Under the pieces are notes generated by a model. The model did not search any database. It was not told the origin of the DNA and saw nothing but the letters and a program-made list of their open reading frames with translations. From assembly GCA_002633005.1 (NCBI GenBank), contig NMRA01000037.1, positions 778,703 to 842,702 of the forward strand: a stretch of DNA of 64,000 bases, written 5' to 3'. Shown piece by piece: positions 27,181 to 39,700 of the stretch. Position 1 is the stretch's first letter; every line of letters begins with the position of its first letter. This DNA is from Phoronis australis (taxonomy: Eukaryota; Phoronida; Phoronidae). Made by a program: the position numbers and the translations under genes.

Positions 27181-30110
27181 CCACGAGTGCACACACAAAA
27201 ATCGCTGAAAAGAATTTCCGACTTGACGAACGAATTTACCTTGACTGAAAATCCAACATGCTGGGTTGCTAAACGAGTATGAAAATGTATATCAGTGGAT
27301 TATAAAAAATTCATGGAATATAAAAGATAAATTAAAATTAAACAGTTTTTAGACAAAGCTCTGAGATGTGACCGACGAATCCTGTTACGTAATATCACAG
27401 GACATGGAAAGAAGCAAAAGTACAATGAATACTCTGGTCACAACTGTGGTGGTAACGTTAATAAGACACTCTTTCGCCAGCTCTTACATTATACTGCCAT
27501 GCAGAAACGATTGATACGATAAACAGGCAACAATCTTAGCAAAACTGTTTAATTAACGTCATGGTAAATACAGAAAATTAGGGTAGGAATAGCAATATAA
27601 AAATAATTATGATTTCTAGTATTTTTCATTATTTAAAAAGTGTATTATAATAAGCTTCCTCACTGAAAAAGGTAATCGTTCGCCATCACGAGTCCGTGTG
27701 AGTGAAAGAAAACGCAAGTTGAAGACAGATAGCACGGCCAAACGAGACTTCTTGAAAAACGTGGTTATATTTCAACAGGAATCGGTATGTGGAACGGGAA
27801 ATGTTTACAAATGTTCAAAAAACAAACGTTTAATACTCTTCTGACCCTGCCACGCACCGTACTACAGTTCATAAATTGTTTTCTCATCTGACACGGCAGT
27901 TCGGGCAATAATCAGTGCCGACCACATCGTTGTCATCTTACAGAAGTGCTGAATGACTTTACCCAGATTACAGTATCCGAGTTGACCAACGGAAATTGAG
28001 GTGATCATTTGATCGGGACCCAACAGCGAAAAGGTACACGAGAATACACAAATTGAAAATCTGCTATCTATCAAACTGGATGAAGTGGTCAGCGTGCAAG
28101 CTCTGAATTTTATTTTCTGCTGTCAAAAAGGTGAACGAGAACGAAGACGCCGCGGAACCGAGCAAGACTTTTGTTTTACGAACACACAAATTTGTTTAGA
28201 TCTCTCAACGAAATCTTGTCGCAGATTGTACTGTATATATGTTATGCAAAACTGAAGAACGAAGTAATCTACCTAACAAGGCCTGTATTGAGCAATGACA
28301 CCAAATTAGTCGGATGAATTTGAGAGGTCTTTAGTATCATTGAGTTAGGCACCCGCTGTTAGTTTGGGGCGCCTGACCACTTCAATTTACAATGTAATTT
28401 CGAGAAGAAAGACATCATTGAAATTGTATCAGTTTTAATTAATTTTCAAAATTGAATCGATTATTCAATACTATGTCTATACGCTGTTGTAACAATGCAT
28501 GAAAACAGTAGGTTCGGGAACTAGAAACGATTCCAAGGCGAGTAACGCCTCAGATGTCCGGTAATTAGGAGTTAGGTCCCCACGAGTTTGATCATTGGAT
28601 ACGGAACATTTTTGTAGGTGTGTGAAGTTTAGGAGCGTGCGGGTATGGACTTTTTACAGCTGGTTTGGCGTTTGTTGGCCCGGGGGACGGGGAGTTGGGG
28701 AATCATCGTGCTTGCACGAAGTTTTTTTGCTGCGCGTCTGGAGTTTAGGGGGCGCAGTTCTGGTAGTTGTACCTCGGGTTGTTTGATGGTCCGCTGGGCA
28801 CGTACGGTTTAAGGAATCGTACTGGAGTTTTGGCACGGCCATGGACCTGATTCTATCTTGATGTAGTGACTTGTTTTAACAGTCACAAAACGGCGTTTGG
28901 TCAGAACTAAAGCCTTGGACTTTTTAAACGAGTGGTTTTATGCAGTTTGACGAAAAGTTGCGTAAAATATTTAAAGTTATATTAATTAAGTGAGATTTAC
29001 GTAACATGACTGTTAGCTTGGGACATCCCGATACACATTATATGACGACTAATGTTGCGATTTAGTTTTCCTATCCTCACAAAAATCGATTCGTGAAATA
29101 AAGCAAATCAATTACACTTGTTTTTCATAGTTGTGCTGTGATCGGAATGGAGATCATAGGAGTTGTTTTTGGCATAAACCGCTTCATTCTTACTTTCCTT
29201 TGCAAAGTTGAATATGTCGCCATTTTCCCGCTCACTACAATCTTTTAAGCTATAAAATGCTGCGTGTTCAGATGTTGTGTTTTGTGGCTTAGGCTTTGAC
29301 TTCAGTTGTTGCAGCTCATGACATGTAACACAGTGACATCTACAGGGAAGCCGTCGGAGTCAATCGTTTCAGCCAGTGCGGACTACAATTAGTGGAAAAC
29401 GAGTCATTTACAGCTATGCCTCAAAATTAGATCAACTGTTTTAGATCCATAGAAAAGCAACAATGAAATCGTTTAACCGGGGATTTCCGATAAAGCTTAG
29501 ACATTTTTGCATCTTTTCAGAAACAACGATTTCGTGAAGTTACTTGATGGTCTTTAATTGTTGATGCAACTAGATATTTTTGAAATGACCACACAGTGAT
29601 GATTACTGTACATGGCCGTCGATTATTTTGTTGTGTGTAAAATATGTTCTTTTTATGCCAACACTTAGCTTTCACTGGACAGGATTTCGTGAAAATGTTC
29701 AACATATTGGGTATTCGCAATTTCGTTTTCAAATCGTAGATTGTAAAACTGAACCAAACAGCGAAACCATCACTTTGCAACTGCAGAACGCTGGCCACCG
29801 GCAAGAAATACGAGAGTGCCATTCAACAAATTGAACTTCATGTGTAAAACTAAAACTTATGCACAAACCGACATAATGAAAAATGGTAATGACAAACATT
29901 TTTCGTTGAATGCTTTTTCAACATCCCCATTTCATGAAAAAGCGTCCCGGTTGCTCAATCAGAAATCCCCGATAGTTGTGCAAAGCTATAGTGGTGTCCG
30001 AGTCGAAACACCAGTGCTGTCTTCCAAGAGTTCAATTCCTCAAAAACCACTTTGTGCAAAATGTCGCCCCACGAGACAGGGTCCAACCAAAAATTCGCTG
30101 AAAGAAAACT

Positions 30111-30314
30111 ACACTGCGGGTACCTGACCATGCACGTTCTTAAGTACACTGCGGGTCCCTTACCATGCACGTTCTAAAGTACACTGCGGGTACCTGACCA
30201 TGCACGTTCTAAGTACACTACAGATACCTGACCATGCACGTTCTAAGTACACTGCGGGTACCTGACCAAGCACGTTCTAAAGTACACTGCGGGTATCTGA
30301 CCATGCACGTTCTA
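30111..30314. repeat. 34-35-bp minisatellite, six copies
   Basis: Units begin at 30111, 30146, 30181, 30215, 30249 and 30284. The core is acactgcgggtacctgacc followed by atgcacgttctaa(a)gt. Copies differ by a few substitutions. Two further copies lie at about 30648-30714, just after the N. Confidence 0.92.
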
Positions 30315-31037
30315 AGAGCAATCACCGTTTCGAAATCGCGTACAGTAGTTCTGCGCTTCATGAATCTTGCAGTAAGCGCGAGCATTTCCGAGCACTGAAA
30401 GATGCGAAGGTTGGGATATGGAAGAACCAAATGAAAAGAAACGTTGACGTATTTCCTCTCCTCAATGAGAACACAAAGTGAAGATAAAATATTGACTGAG
30501 AAACAACGTGAGTAGCCGACCAATCAATGGACGCAGGAAAAACAAGGCTCAAATTCTTCCTTCTGAAAGTGTTTTGGTAAATTAAATTATACTAAAACAA
30601 CGATCCCAAAGAAAACATCAGACAAGAAAAGATAATAAGTATATTNTACACTGCGGGAACCTGACCATGCACGTTCTAAAGTACACTGCGGGTACCTGAC
30701 CATGCACGTTCTAAGAGCAATCACCGTTTCGAAATCGCGTACAGTAGTTCTGCGTTTCATGAATCTTGCAGTAAGCGCGAGCATTTACTGAAAGATGCGA
30801 AGGTTGGGATATGGAAGAACCAAATGAAAAGAAACGTTGACGTATTTCCTCTCCTCAATGAGAACACAAAGTGAAGATAAAATATTGACTGAGAAACAAC
30901 GTGAGTAGCCGACCAATCAATGGACGCAGGAAAAACAAGGCTCAAATTCTTCCTTCTGAAAGTGTTTTGGTAAATTAAATTATACTAAAACAACGATCCC
31001 AAAGAAAACATCAGACAAGAAAAGATAATAAGTATAT
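30315..31037. repeat. Tandemly duplicated segment of about 325 bp with an N at the junction
   Basis: 30315-30645 is repeated almost exactly at 30715-31037. By eye the copies differ by one substitution and one 6-base deletion (ccgagc missing from copy 2). Between them lie the single N at 30646 and two minisatellite units. The layout is minisatellite-segment-N-minisatellite-segment, which suggests either a true larger tandem unit or an assembly join of two alleles. Confidence 0.9.
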
Positions 31038-31039
31038 TT

Positions 31040-33432
31040 TTCAAAATACATGCCACAATGAGCAACTAACATACCTGCATTATACAAACACACTTAATGA
31101 GATAAAATGCCAATATATGAAACATAAACGAAAGGAATGTAACTTTTTCAAAATATGGTAAAGTACAAATACGCAACTAAATATGTTCTACGTATAATAT
31201 GCAATAAATGGACGGTTTAGGTAGTTAAAATATTACAAAACTAGAACATCTTTATGCTATGTATTAGTGAGTTAAACTTTTAAATACAACAACATGGTAC
31301 TGGAAAACACCAACTTAAAATTGGAATAACAAAAGTCCGTCAGGAACCGGAAACAGATGCCAAGCCCAATCACAGAACACACGGCTAAGACACCCGATTG
31401 GTTCTCGAAATCTCCAGCTTATAGACCAATCAGGTGTCTTAGCCAGTTGACGTCATGGAACTGCTAAGGCCAATCAAATGCAGCCAATCAGGGAGTGTTA
31501 AACATTCAAGTAAGATTGTTTTTTTTCCAAGAAGACACACACAGAGACAGCGAGGACCACCTCTACCTGTAGGAAGAACCAAGAGTGGCAGGGTAACTCC
31601 AAGGCCTTCCTGCAAGAGCTTTAAATGTGGTTAAGTATTTTAATGCCAAAAGGTGGCACCAACGCTCAACACAATGCAGAGTAGTAGATGAAAATCCACA
31701 AGACATAAAACCTACCCTAAAGAAATAAGTCAAAATGGGGCAAAATCAAAGCAAAACCAGAATGTAGATTCAAATAAACCCTAACTTAAGTTCTAATATT
31801 AAAGATATACCCATGTGCAACTCGATCAGTACTGGTTGTACCCAACAGGAAATCACAGAAATTTTAGAATATCAACTGAAATTTGACAAGTTATATGGCA
31901 CACAAAATGAATCATTCTAATAATTCAGAACACTTAAAACATTACAATGCATACAATCTATGCTAAGGCACAATAACATTCTCAATACCTGAGAATGATA
32001 AAGCTACAAAATCAACATCGGACTGAGCACAAGTCCTCAACACTAATACCTGATATAAAATGATTTCACCATTTTACCATGTGTGTAAATTTACAGCAAC
32101 CATTTTACCCTAACTTCCATAATTAATCCCATTTTCAGAGCTACAGAGCGGATTATTTCATTTTCGTAAATTATGATAATTCTGGGTCCCATTTCCAATA
32201 AATCTCCACCATTTTGTATGATCTCAATTTGAGATTTTCTGTGTTAGTAAAAACATTGATTTTCCAAATTCATCACCAGTTCTGACAACCACTGCTTTGC
32301 AAGTTACATTTTTCAGTGTCTATGGGGTAAAGCTGGAATGTCGAGATCCTAATTTTAAAGCTTAAAAACCCGGTAGTATTCTACATTTAACAGCTTTTAA
32401 TACGAGGTACACTTGCGTTCATACAAATTAAAGTTTCGTGAAAGCTTTCTTGGAATGTCAAACAATAATACAACAAGTCCTGAAAGAATCCAAAGTTAAT
32501 GCACAATAGACTTGATTTAGCAACTCTGTAGGGAAACACACAGCATATATCTTCCTATCACACACAAATAATTGTCATCTCTATACAAACTTTCAAACGT
32601 TTAAAACATACTTGACCACAGACTCTATAATAATCCCATCAGTGTTAGCAGATCTTAGCAGAAAAACATCATGACATGAAATGACGAATACTTGGACTCA
32701 CAAAAAATTCTTGATAAATAATACATAAATATCCTCTTTTAGGCACAAGACAAACAGAGCTTAGAATTCTCTAAGTAAAAGGTCTATAAACATTGTAGTT
32801 TAAAACAGTTGTAAAATGTACAAAATTAATGTAGACACATTAAAAAATTTACAGCATATCTTGGTAGAAACCACGCACCTTCAAGGAAAGTTTAACGCAT
32901 AGTTTAATTGCTGAGAGAAAACAGCACTCAAACATGAGTTTATAAAAAATGACCTTTTGGAGACAAATTATTACTGTATCGTCGCGCCAGTAGGCCCATG
33001 GGCGTCTGTGCAGAACTGTGCTTTAATTTAATACTTAGGCACATGCATCAATGTGCAAACCACTTGGGTAAAAGGAGGCCAAGAAAAAAGGCACTATTTC
33101 AAATATAAGCCCATGGGCCTAAAAGCGCGGCCATACGGTAAACAATTTTCAATGACATTGCAGGGAAACGACAGATAAAAAAGTCATAACTAAGATGTGT
33201 TGGTATGCAGCGAAGAGCTGCTACCGAATGACGCCTCAAACAAACACATTAGTAACAAGAATAACCACCAACAATCTGTGTTACAGGGATTCAACAAGCC
33301 AGGCTCAGTTCTAGTACTGCCTTCCACCACAAGATGTCACCAGCATACTGCACAGGGATTCAACATGGCAAGCACAGCCCTAGTACTGTCTTTCCCCACA
33401 AGGCGTCGCCAGCATTCTATACAATCCCTTCT
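31040..33432 (-). other. Region after the Ig-receptor stop, probably partly 3' UTR
   Basis: AT-rich DNA downstream (minus strand) of the receptor stop codon. I did not find a canonical AATAAA on the minus strand here; ATTAAA variants occur near 31640, 32900 and 33010. No coding signal. Confidence 0.35.
31366..31488. promoter_or_regulatory. CCAAT-box cluster with a perfect CRE
   Basis: Five CCAAT boxes in 123 bp: 31366-31370, 31397-31401 (reverse), 31426-31430, 31470-31474 and 31484-31488. A palindromic CRE, TGACGTCA, lies at 31448-31455. Two of the boxes sit in an 18-bp inverted repeat, gctaagacacccgattgg against its near-perfect complement at 31426-31443. Clustered NF-Y and CREB/ATF sites are typical of promoters and enhancers. 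No coding exon that it would serve is visible, so it could drive a non-coding transcript or be an enhancer. Confidence 0.4.
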
Positions 33433-33727
33433 CTAGTAACTCAGTGCATTTTTCTGTTCAGTTTCACTGTCATTCTCCCAATCATAATCATCATCAGTCG
33501 AGTCCTCCATGTGCACTGGCTGACCCCTGCCAATACTGTTGGACCGTACCACTGGGTCACTGCGAATAGGGGTGTCATAAAGAGAAGCGTCCATGATATT
33601 AGCAAGACTGCTACTGTTTTCAGGCAATGAGGTATCGATGGAGTCACGGCTAAGATTGGACTGCATGGTGTTATGTTGGTCATCTTCTGGAAGGTACATG
33701 GGGTTGTCCACTTGGTACACACTCGGT
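33433..33727 (-). CDS. Ig receptor exon 27: cytoplasmic tail end and stop
   Basis: Acceptor ttctttcag|a, stop TAG (cta at 33433-33435). Starts PSVYQVDNPMYLPEDD, with an NPxY motif at 33694-33705, and ends with an acidic segment (STDDDYDWENDSE). Phase 2 in. Confidence 0.85.
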
Positions 33728-36700
33728 CTGAAAGAATGTAATTGAAGATTTTCTTAATTTTATTTCCAAATGGTTCAATTCCTTACAACTCTGAATTCAT
33801 TACAACTTTGGTTAATGTAACTGTGAACCTTGTTTAACAGGTTGTACTTAATGCGCAAGTATCTTAATTCTCTTTGCTCTAACCCCTTCAAAGTATATTT
33901 TCTGAAAGGTCAATAAATTTCCTAACAAAATTTATTATTCTTATCTACTTGTCTTTAATTTTTTACAAGGTATGCGTTTTTTAGTAATTTTTTTTTGACT
34001 TTGAACAGAGATTTCAAAGATATTGTTCCTCCTATCAATGGTCTTTTGTCAACGTGTTGATACCGGCATTTTCGAGGGAACCGTGTCTCAGATTTTTGAA
34101 ATAGGTCTTAGTTTTTTAATGGTAGACTTTTTAGAACATTTTGAGCAAAAACAATTGTAAAAGCTTGATTTTTAAAGGCTTTGTTCCAAAAAACCAGGTC
34201 CTATTTCAAAAATCTCAGACACGGTTCCCTTGAAAACGCTAACAAAAGACCAATATGATTGGAGGAACAATATTTTTAAAATCTTTGTTCAAAGTCAAAA
34301 AACGCATATCTCATGAAAAATTAGAGACAAGTAAAATAAAATGATAAATTTCGAATAAGAAATTCATTCACCTTTCAGAAAGTATATATCTTGTAAGAGT
34401 TAAAACTAACAGAATTAAAGATATTAATGCACATAAGTACAGCCTGGTAAACAAGGTTCACAGTTATGTTAATTAAGTCAAGTTTCACAAAATTAATGAT
34501 TTCTTAGAGACATGAAGACTGGGGAACTACACTATCATTAACGTTTTGTAGAATCCTAGAAAAAGTTCTAATTTGGTTAACTCCACAACATCGTATCTCA
34601 AAAATGGCTGATTAGATTTGTATGAAACTTTCAACTACCATTCTTTATGGAATGTTCTCCAAAATGGTGTACCGAGCTCTTTGTAAAATGTTTCATTTAT
34701 GCCTGAGGGGTTATCAAAATAGGATTCTTATGATGTTCGTGAAAAAAATATTAAGACAGGTAAAAAGGAAACAAAACATTTTACAAAACCATCGCAACAG
34801 TTTTGAGAACTCGTGTTTAACATTTATGTTAAACAAAAATTGATCATGATATTGATACTGTTGTTTTGCTCCCGAAGTAACTTACCTTTTTCGCTAAATT
34901 TTACTAAAAAAGACATAGTCACACGATCCAATCAATAGCAGACTGGTAAAAAGTCAAAAATCAAATTCCACAGGAAATGTATACATTGTCCGAGTTAAAA
35001 CCTTATAGCTTTGTAGATACTTGGCTAAGTATGCAAACTCCTCAATTTCGTCCTACATAAATATAAACCAATTTTGAAAGGTGACATGTTTAGAATTTCT
35101 TTAAATATTTGTCACAAAACGTGAACGCACACATAAAACCACAAGAGCCTGCTTTACACACAGTAAACCCCCACCGCCAACCTCCACCAAAACCACGCAC
35201 ATCTAGCAAAGCCTGCAGTGCTAAGCATAGGACACAACAGGAAGTACAGAAGGCAGACGTCAAAACTACTCTGTACCAAAACATCGTCTGCTACTGTACA
35301 AGCACATCATCTGCTTCTCAAACAGGAAAGATAACTAGGTTTCATTTATGGTACCCACTGGGCCACTGATGCATTGGAATTCTTGTTCATGCATTACGCT
35401 GACTATGCACTGCATAAAATGCATTTAAACTGGCTCACATGTTTCAGGCTGCATGAGTATCTTGACAAATAGTACAGTAAATTTCCTCAAAATTGGAACA
35501 AAAATAATGGCAAAAATGTTCATTTTTTTCATTTTTCATACCATCGCTGTACCGCCAAAATGTTTGAAATTTAACTGTGTGCTTGTTGATGGCAGTCGAA
35601 CTACATAATTTTCATATAGTCAAGTAAAAATTGTCTCTTTGTTTACTCTTGTTAAAAATTTTGATAAAACAAAATTTTACTGTTCCACCATATTGGGCTC
35701 TAATTTGAAGACACTGTACCATATTTTTCTGTAAAACAAACCCTGCAGCGCATATTCATTGGACGATGTTATAATGCTCGCTAGCAGTTTTATGTTTATG
35801 TCAAGAAATTAACAAAGGATTGTCTTGAAACCTTCAGGTTCCGAATAGACCAAGATTAATTGATTACTTAGGGGGAATTTCTCTGCAGCAATCCAGAATA
35901 ATCACAAGATAGCGCTACCAACAGCTCCATAACACCAATTCAAAATGCTGAGCAGGGTCACATTCCGTAGACCTAGTTGCTAGCAAGCAAAGCGAGATCA
36001 CATGAGCGTTTGTGAGGTACTGCCATGCATTACGAGCAAAGTATGCAATCATACTATCTCTCCAAGAGAATTGTTAATTACATCAAGAGTTTGGTCATAG
36101 TAGGATTAAAAAAAGGCAAATGAACATGAACTTTTTTAATTGTGCGGCGATTGTCCATTTTTTAACTCTCCAAGAGAGCGTCTTGGGTCTACGAAACTCA
36201 GCATGGGGCACGTTTTAACTCGCAAGTATATAATGCATAAGAGGGAGTGGTAAAATATCAAGAACGTACTTGACAAAAATTATTGCCAAAGACGTCTGCT
36301 CTTTATTTTCAAGGTCACCTTCAAGGGAATGTTACCTTTTCTTAACACCTTTCCATTTCGCATATTTCACCTACTATAAAGGTGTGTTTAACCTTTCCTA
36401 TTGATTTCTGACTATAAAAACCAAGACAATAAGAATGGCAGAAAAATGATGAAATTTAATTCCACTTGTCCACAACATTTTGTCTTCAACTAGTGAGAAT
36501 CTATTATATTGCATTTAAAGTGGAACTACAGTACTCTTGACATACTTTCAAAGAAAAAATGGCATGCAACCCTTGGCCTGAGATGAGCAGACGCACGTCT
36601 GGCAAAATATTGTGCAAGTGGAGCCCTCTACAGTCATAACGATTAAACCACTGAGATGCATTCCGTGTAACACCCTCAGCTTTATAGAGAATACTGAACA

Positions 36701-39700
36701 GTGAACACATGTGGACTAACTGAGCAGGGACACCGATCAACCAACAGACGCCTTAAACTTGCCTTTTTACTCTCGTCGACTTTATCACTACTGGAAACCA
36801 ATAATTTAATTAGGCTAACCAAAAATGATTTTTCGAAATGTGTAGAAGTTATGAGGCACAGAAAAGAAAACAATTACCAAGTCCAAAGGAAAGTTATAGC
36901 TCAACAAAAATGGTACTAGATCACTTCAAATATTGACAAAACATACAGCTCTGGATATGCCACCTAACTTGATACGATAACTTGATATTGCTTAGATACG
37001 GTATGTCAAATAAACACTGTGATTTTGTTGATTTCAAATCTGCACAGAGACAATAACTGCCAAAAAGTCCAACTAATTAAGGACTGGCAAGGCTACTTGT
37101 TTAGGTAAACAAATAATGTTGAGATTCATTACCTGGAATTGATGTTATTAAAATCCTGTGCACCCTTCTTTAACACTTTGTCAAACTGATTTTTATTCCT
37201 ACGGTTCGCCTTCTTGTTCACATCAATGTGAGCATAAATACTCGACTCGTCGCTAGTATTGTTAGTGCTACGGCTGGTCGACCGCACTTGACCATCGCGG
37301 ACCTCCGCGTACTCATGAGGGCCACTTCGGGGGGTGCTCTCTAGAATAGAAAGATAGACAGTTTCGTGGATTATTTTATCTCAGTCCGTTCTTTTCAAAA
37401 GAAACTGGTCGATCATTTCATTTAGGTTCTCATATACAAAAACTCGCGTACAAATCAAATCACGGAATCCCACAAAATACACTAAAACATATCAATTAAT
37501 TGACTTATTTCTATAATCCCAACCAATATGCACAAATTAGTCTCTGAACCTAGCACTGAAGAAACAAAGATTCAAGCTTAACAGTTCTAATAACAACATC
37601 TTCACTTATGAAAGAGAGCCCTTTTTGATGAAAAAATAATTTTACATTTACCTTTAGGAACAGAGTTGTCAAATTGTAAAAACTACATTTCATAGCTGAA
37701 CATAACTGGGTTACACAAGACTTAAAATTGAACATCTTCTCTGAGTAAGTCCAATTGTTACGTGATGACCACAGGCTTGTCCACAATGCTAGTTGTGAGT
37801 TCAAACTTGGATTAGAAAAGCCACATGCAAATGGTCTAACCAAAATTCAACAGATAACCAAGAAAACATCTTGGGAGACAAGAATTTGTTTTCTTCCTAC
37901 AATAACTAGGACTATCGAGAATAGTTAGTATTATTTCTCAAACGTAATGAATACAAATGAAATTAGCGCTCGTCAGAATAAAACTGCAGTACTGTCACAA
38001 AAAAGAGTTCAAATCTGAACTTTGATTTGTAATGCTACAGTGGGATACCACTGTTGCTATCCAGCTTCACCCAGCAAATCTCGAATATTTGCAGAGCCTC
38101 AAATTGCAACTTGGAGGATTACTTTCTTTCTGCAAATGTGCAAATTTCAATCATACTGCAACAAGTCGTGTGACTCTCAGAATGGAGAATGCTGTTGAAC
38201 GCACCAAGATACCCCTGCGATAAAAAGCTTTCACAAGAGTTTACAATATATCAGGTGGCTCACCAAAGAATGTCAATGCCCGTCACTTACAACTTTTGAG
38301 ACCTGGTAAGCCAAACCCAGAGTTTTATCCATCTCTTGACCAAATCCCTTTGCTGTAATCACTGAAGATTGCACATGGACAGAAAGTAACGCCAATGGAT
38401 AATTTGAGGCTACGTAAACACTCAAAGTGTTTTGGATGATCTAGGCTTTATGACTAGCTCTTAAAGCCCAACTTTAACGACATTTTGTTACTTTAGATGT
38501 ATTAAGCTAACCAGATAGTCCTAGCAAAGCCTTAGTAAAATAAGAAAACGCGAGTTCAATCACGCAAGTGTAAGCCTGTCAAATGATAAGTGAAGCTGCC
38601 TTTTCGTGCCATGTTGCGAGATCCCAGCACAAACAATAAAAGGTTGTATTGAATAGAACACCATTACTGTGGGTGTTATTCACAGCTGTTTGAATTAAAA
38701 GGTGATTCTCGTGGTGACGTAGACAAAAGCAACCCAATATGCTTACAGCTCGTTACATTTGGCAATTTATGGCACTAGTGGGCTCAGAGCGAGGCTCTTA
38801 ACATTCCGTAGAAACCAAATTTGCATGTGTTACTGTTGAAGATAGGCTTTAACCCAATAACATACCCACGACAGAATCATTGTTGTATATGTGGCTATTA
38901 ATGCTTCTAGCAGGACTGTTGGCCTTGACTGGGCTGATCGCGGAAGGTTCCAGGTAATCTTCCGGACTGGTGATCTCATCCAGTTCAAAGTCAAGGTCTT
39001 GTAAGGCCTGAAGCTCAGGTGTAGTGTCGTTAGGGGGGACCTCCTGCCGGGGGGTGCTCGACACCAGGACGACGTCCGGGTTTGATGGCCTAAAGACACA
39101 GACATATCTTCAAACAGAGCCAATTCAACTATCATAATGAAGAGATTACTAACATAAGAATGGATTTTTGGTCTTTGGTTTGACAGAGGGATTATTTTTC
39201 TAAAAAAGTAATCCATAATATGATACCAATAATTTATTATTTTGACGATGCATTTTACCTACGTCTACCTGTGAATGACGAATTATCAACCAAAGAGCTG
39301 TGGGTTTAAAACATTACCACATTTATCTGATCTTGAATTATTGTGGAAAGAGCCAGCAACTCTATGTTTGGCCAGCCCTAATTAACTCTGAAGTATGTTC
39401 TTAAGTCGCTGGTGGTTTAGAAGTTTTTGTTGGTAACAGAAATAGAATCCTGTCACAGTAAAGAATATCAAGAAATGGATTTTATGACTGTAAAAGGCCT
39501 AATTTCATTTTCGTTTTTAAGCCCGCTAAACAGAGCAAAATTCAGCTTTAATTAACTCGGAATTGTAAGCTTGCACAAGCTTCTTGAAAGCCTTCTTATA
39601 CATACATATTCTCTGATAGACCAGAGTGAATAAACTTCCACCGATAAAGTAGAAAATCCCTGCCCAGAAAGTCAATAAATACCACTTACGTCTCAAGATC

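Larger units (their letters stand above)
23586..30110. other. Intergenic region, no gene supported
   Basis: Many short open frames on both strands but none with a recognisable domain, splice-bounded exon or repeated codon pattern. Contents I can support are the repeat foldback at 24236-24700, the small TIR element inside it, and a motif-rich block around 26940-27180. The frame at 29850-30127 (+) runs into the minisatellite and is not convincing as a gene. Confidence 0.55.

Noticed and set aside
29816-30127. 103-codon plus-strand frame
   Set aside because: Somewhat protein-like composition, but it ends in the minisatellite and has no domain, no splice partner and no homology I can recognise.
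39678-39700. Candidate 14-base micro-exon (gaagatcttgagac) between receptor exons 24 and 25, with good acceptor and donor
   Set aside because: Exons 24 and 25 join in frame without it; inserting 14 bases would break the downstream frame.
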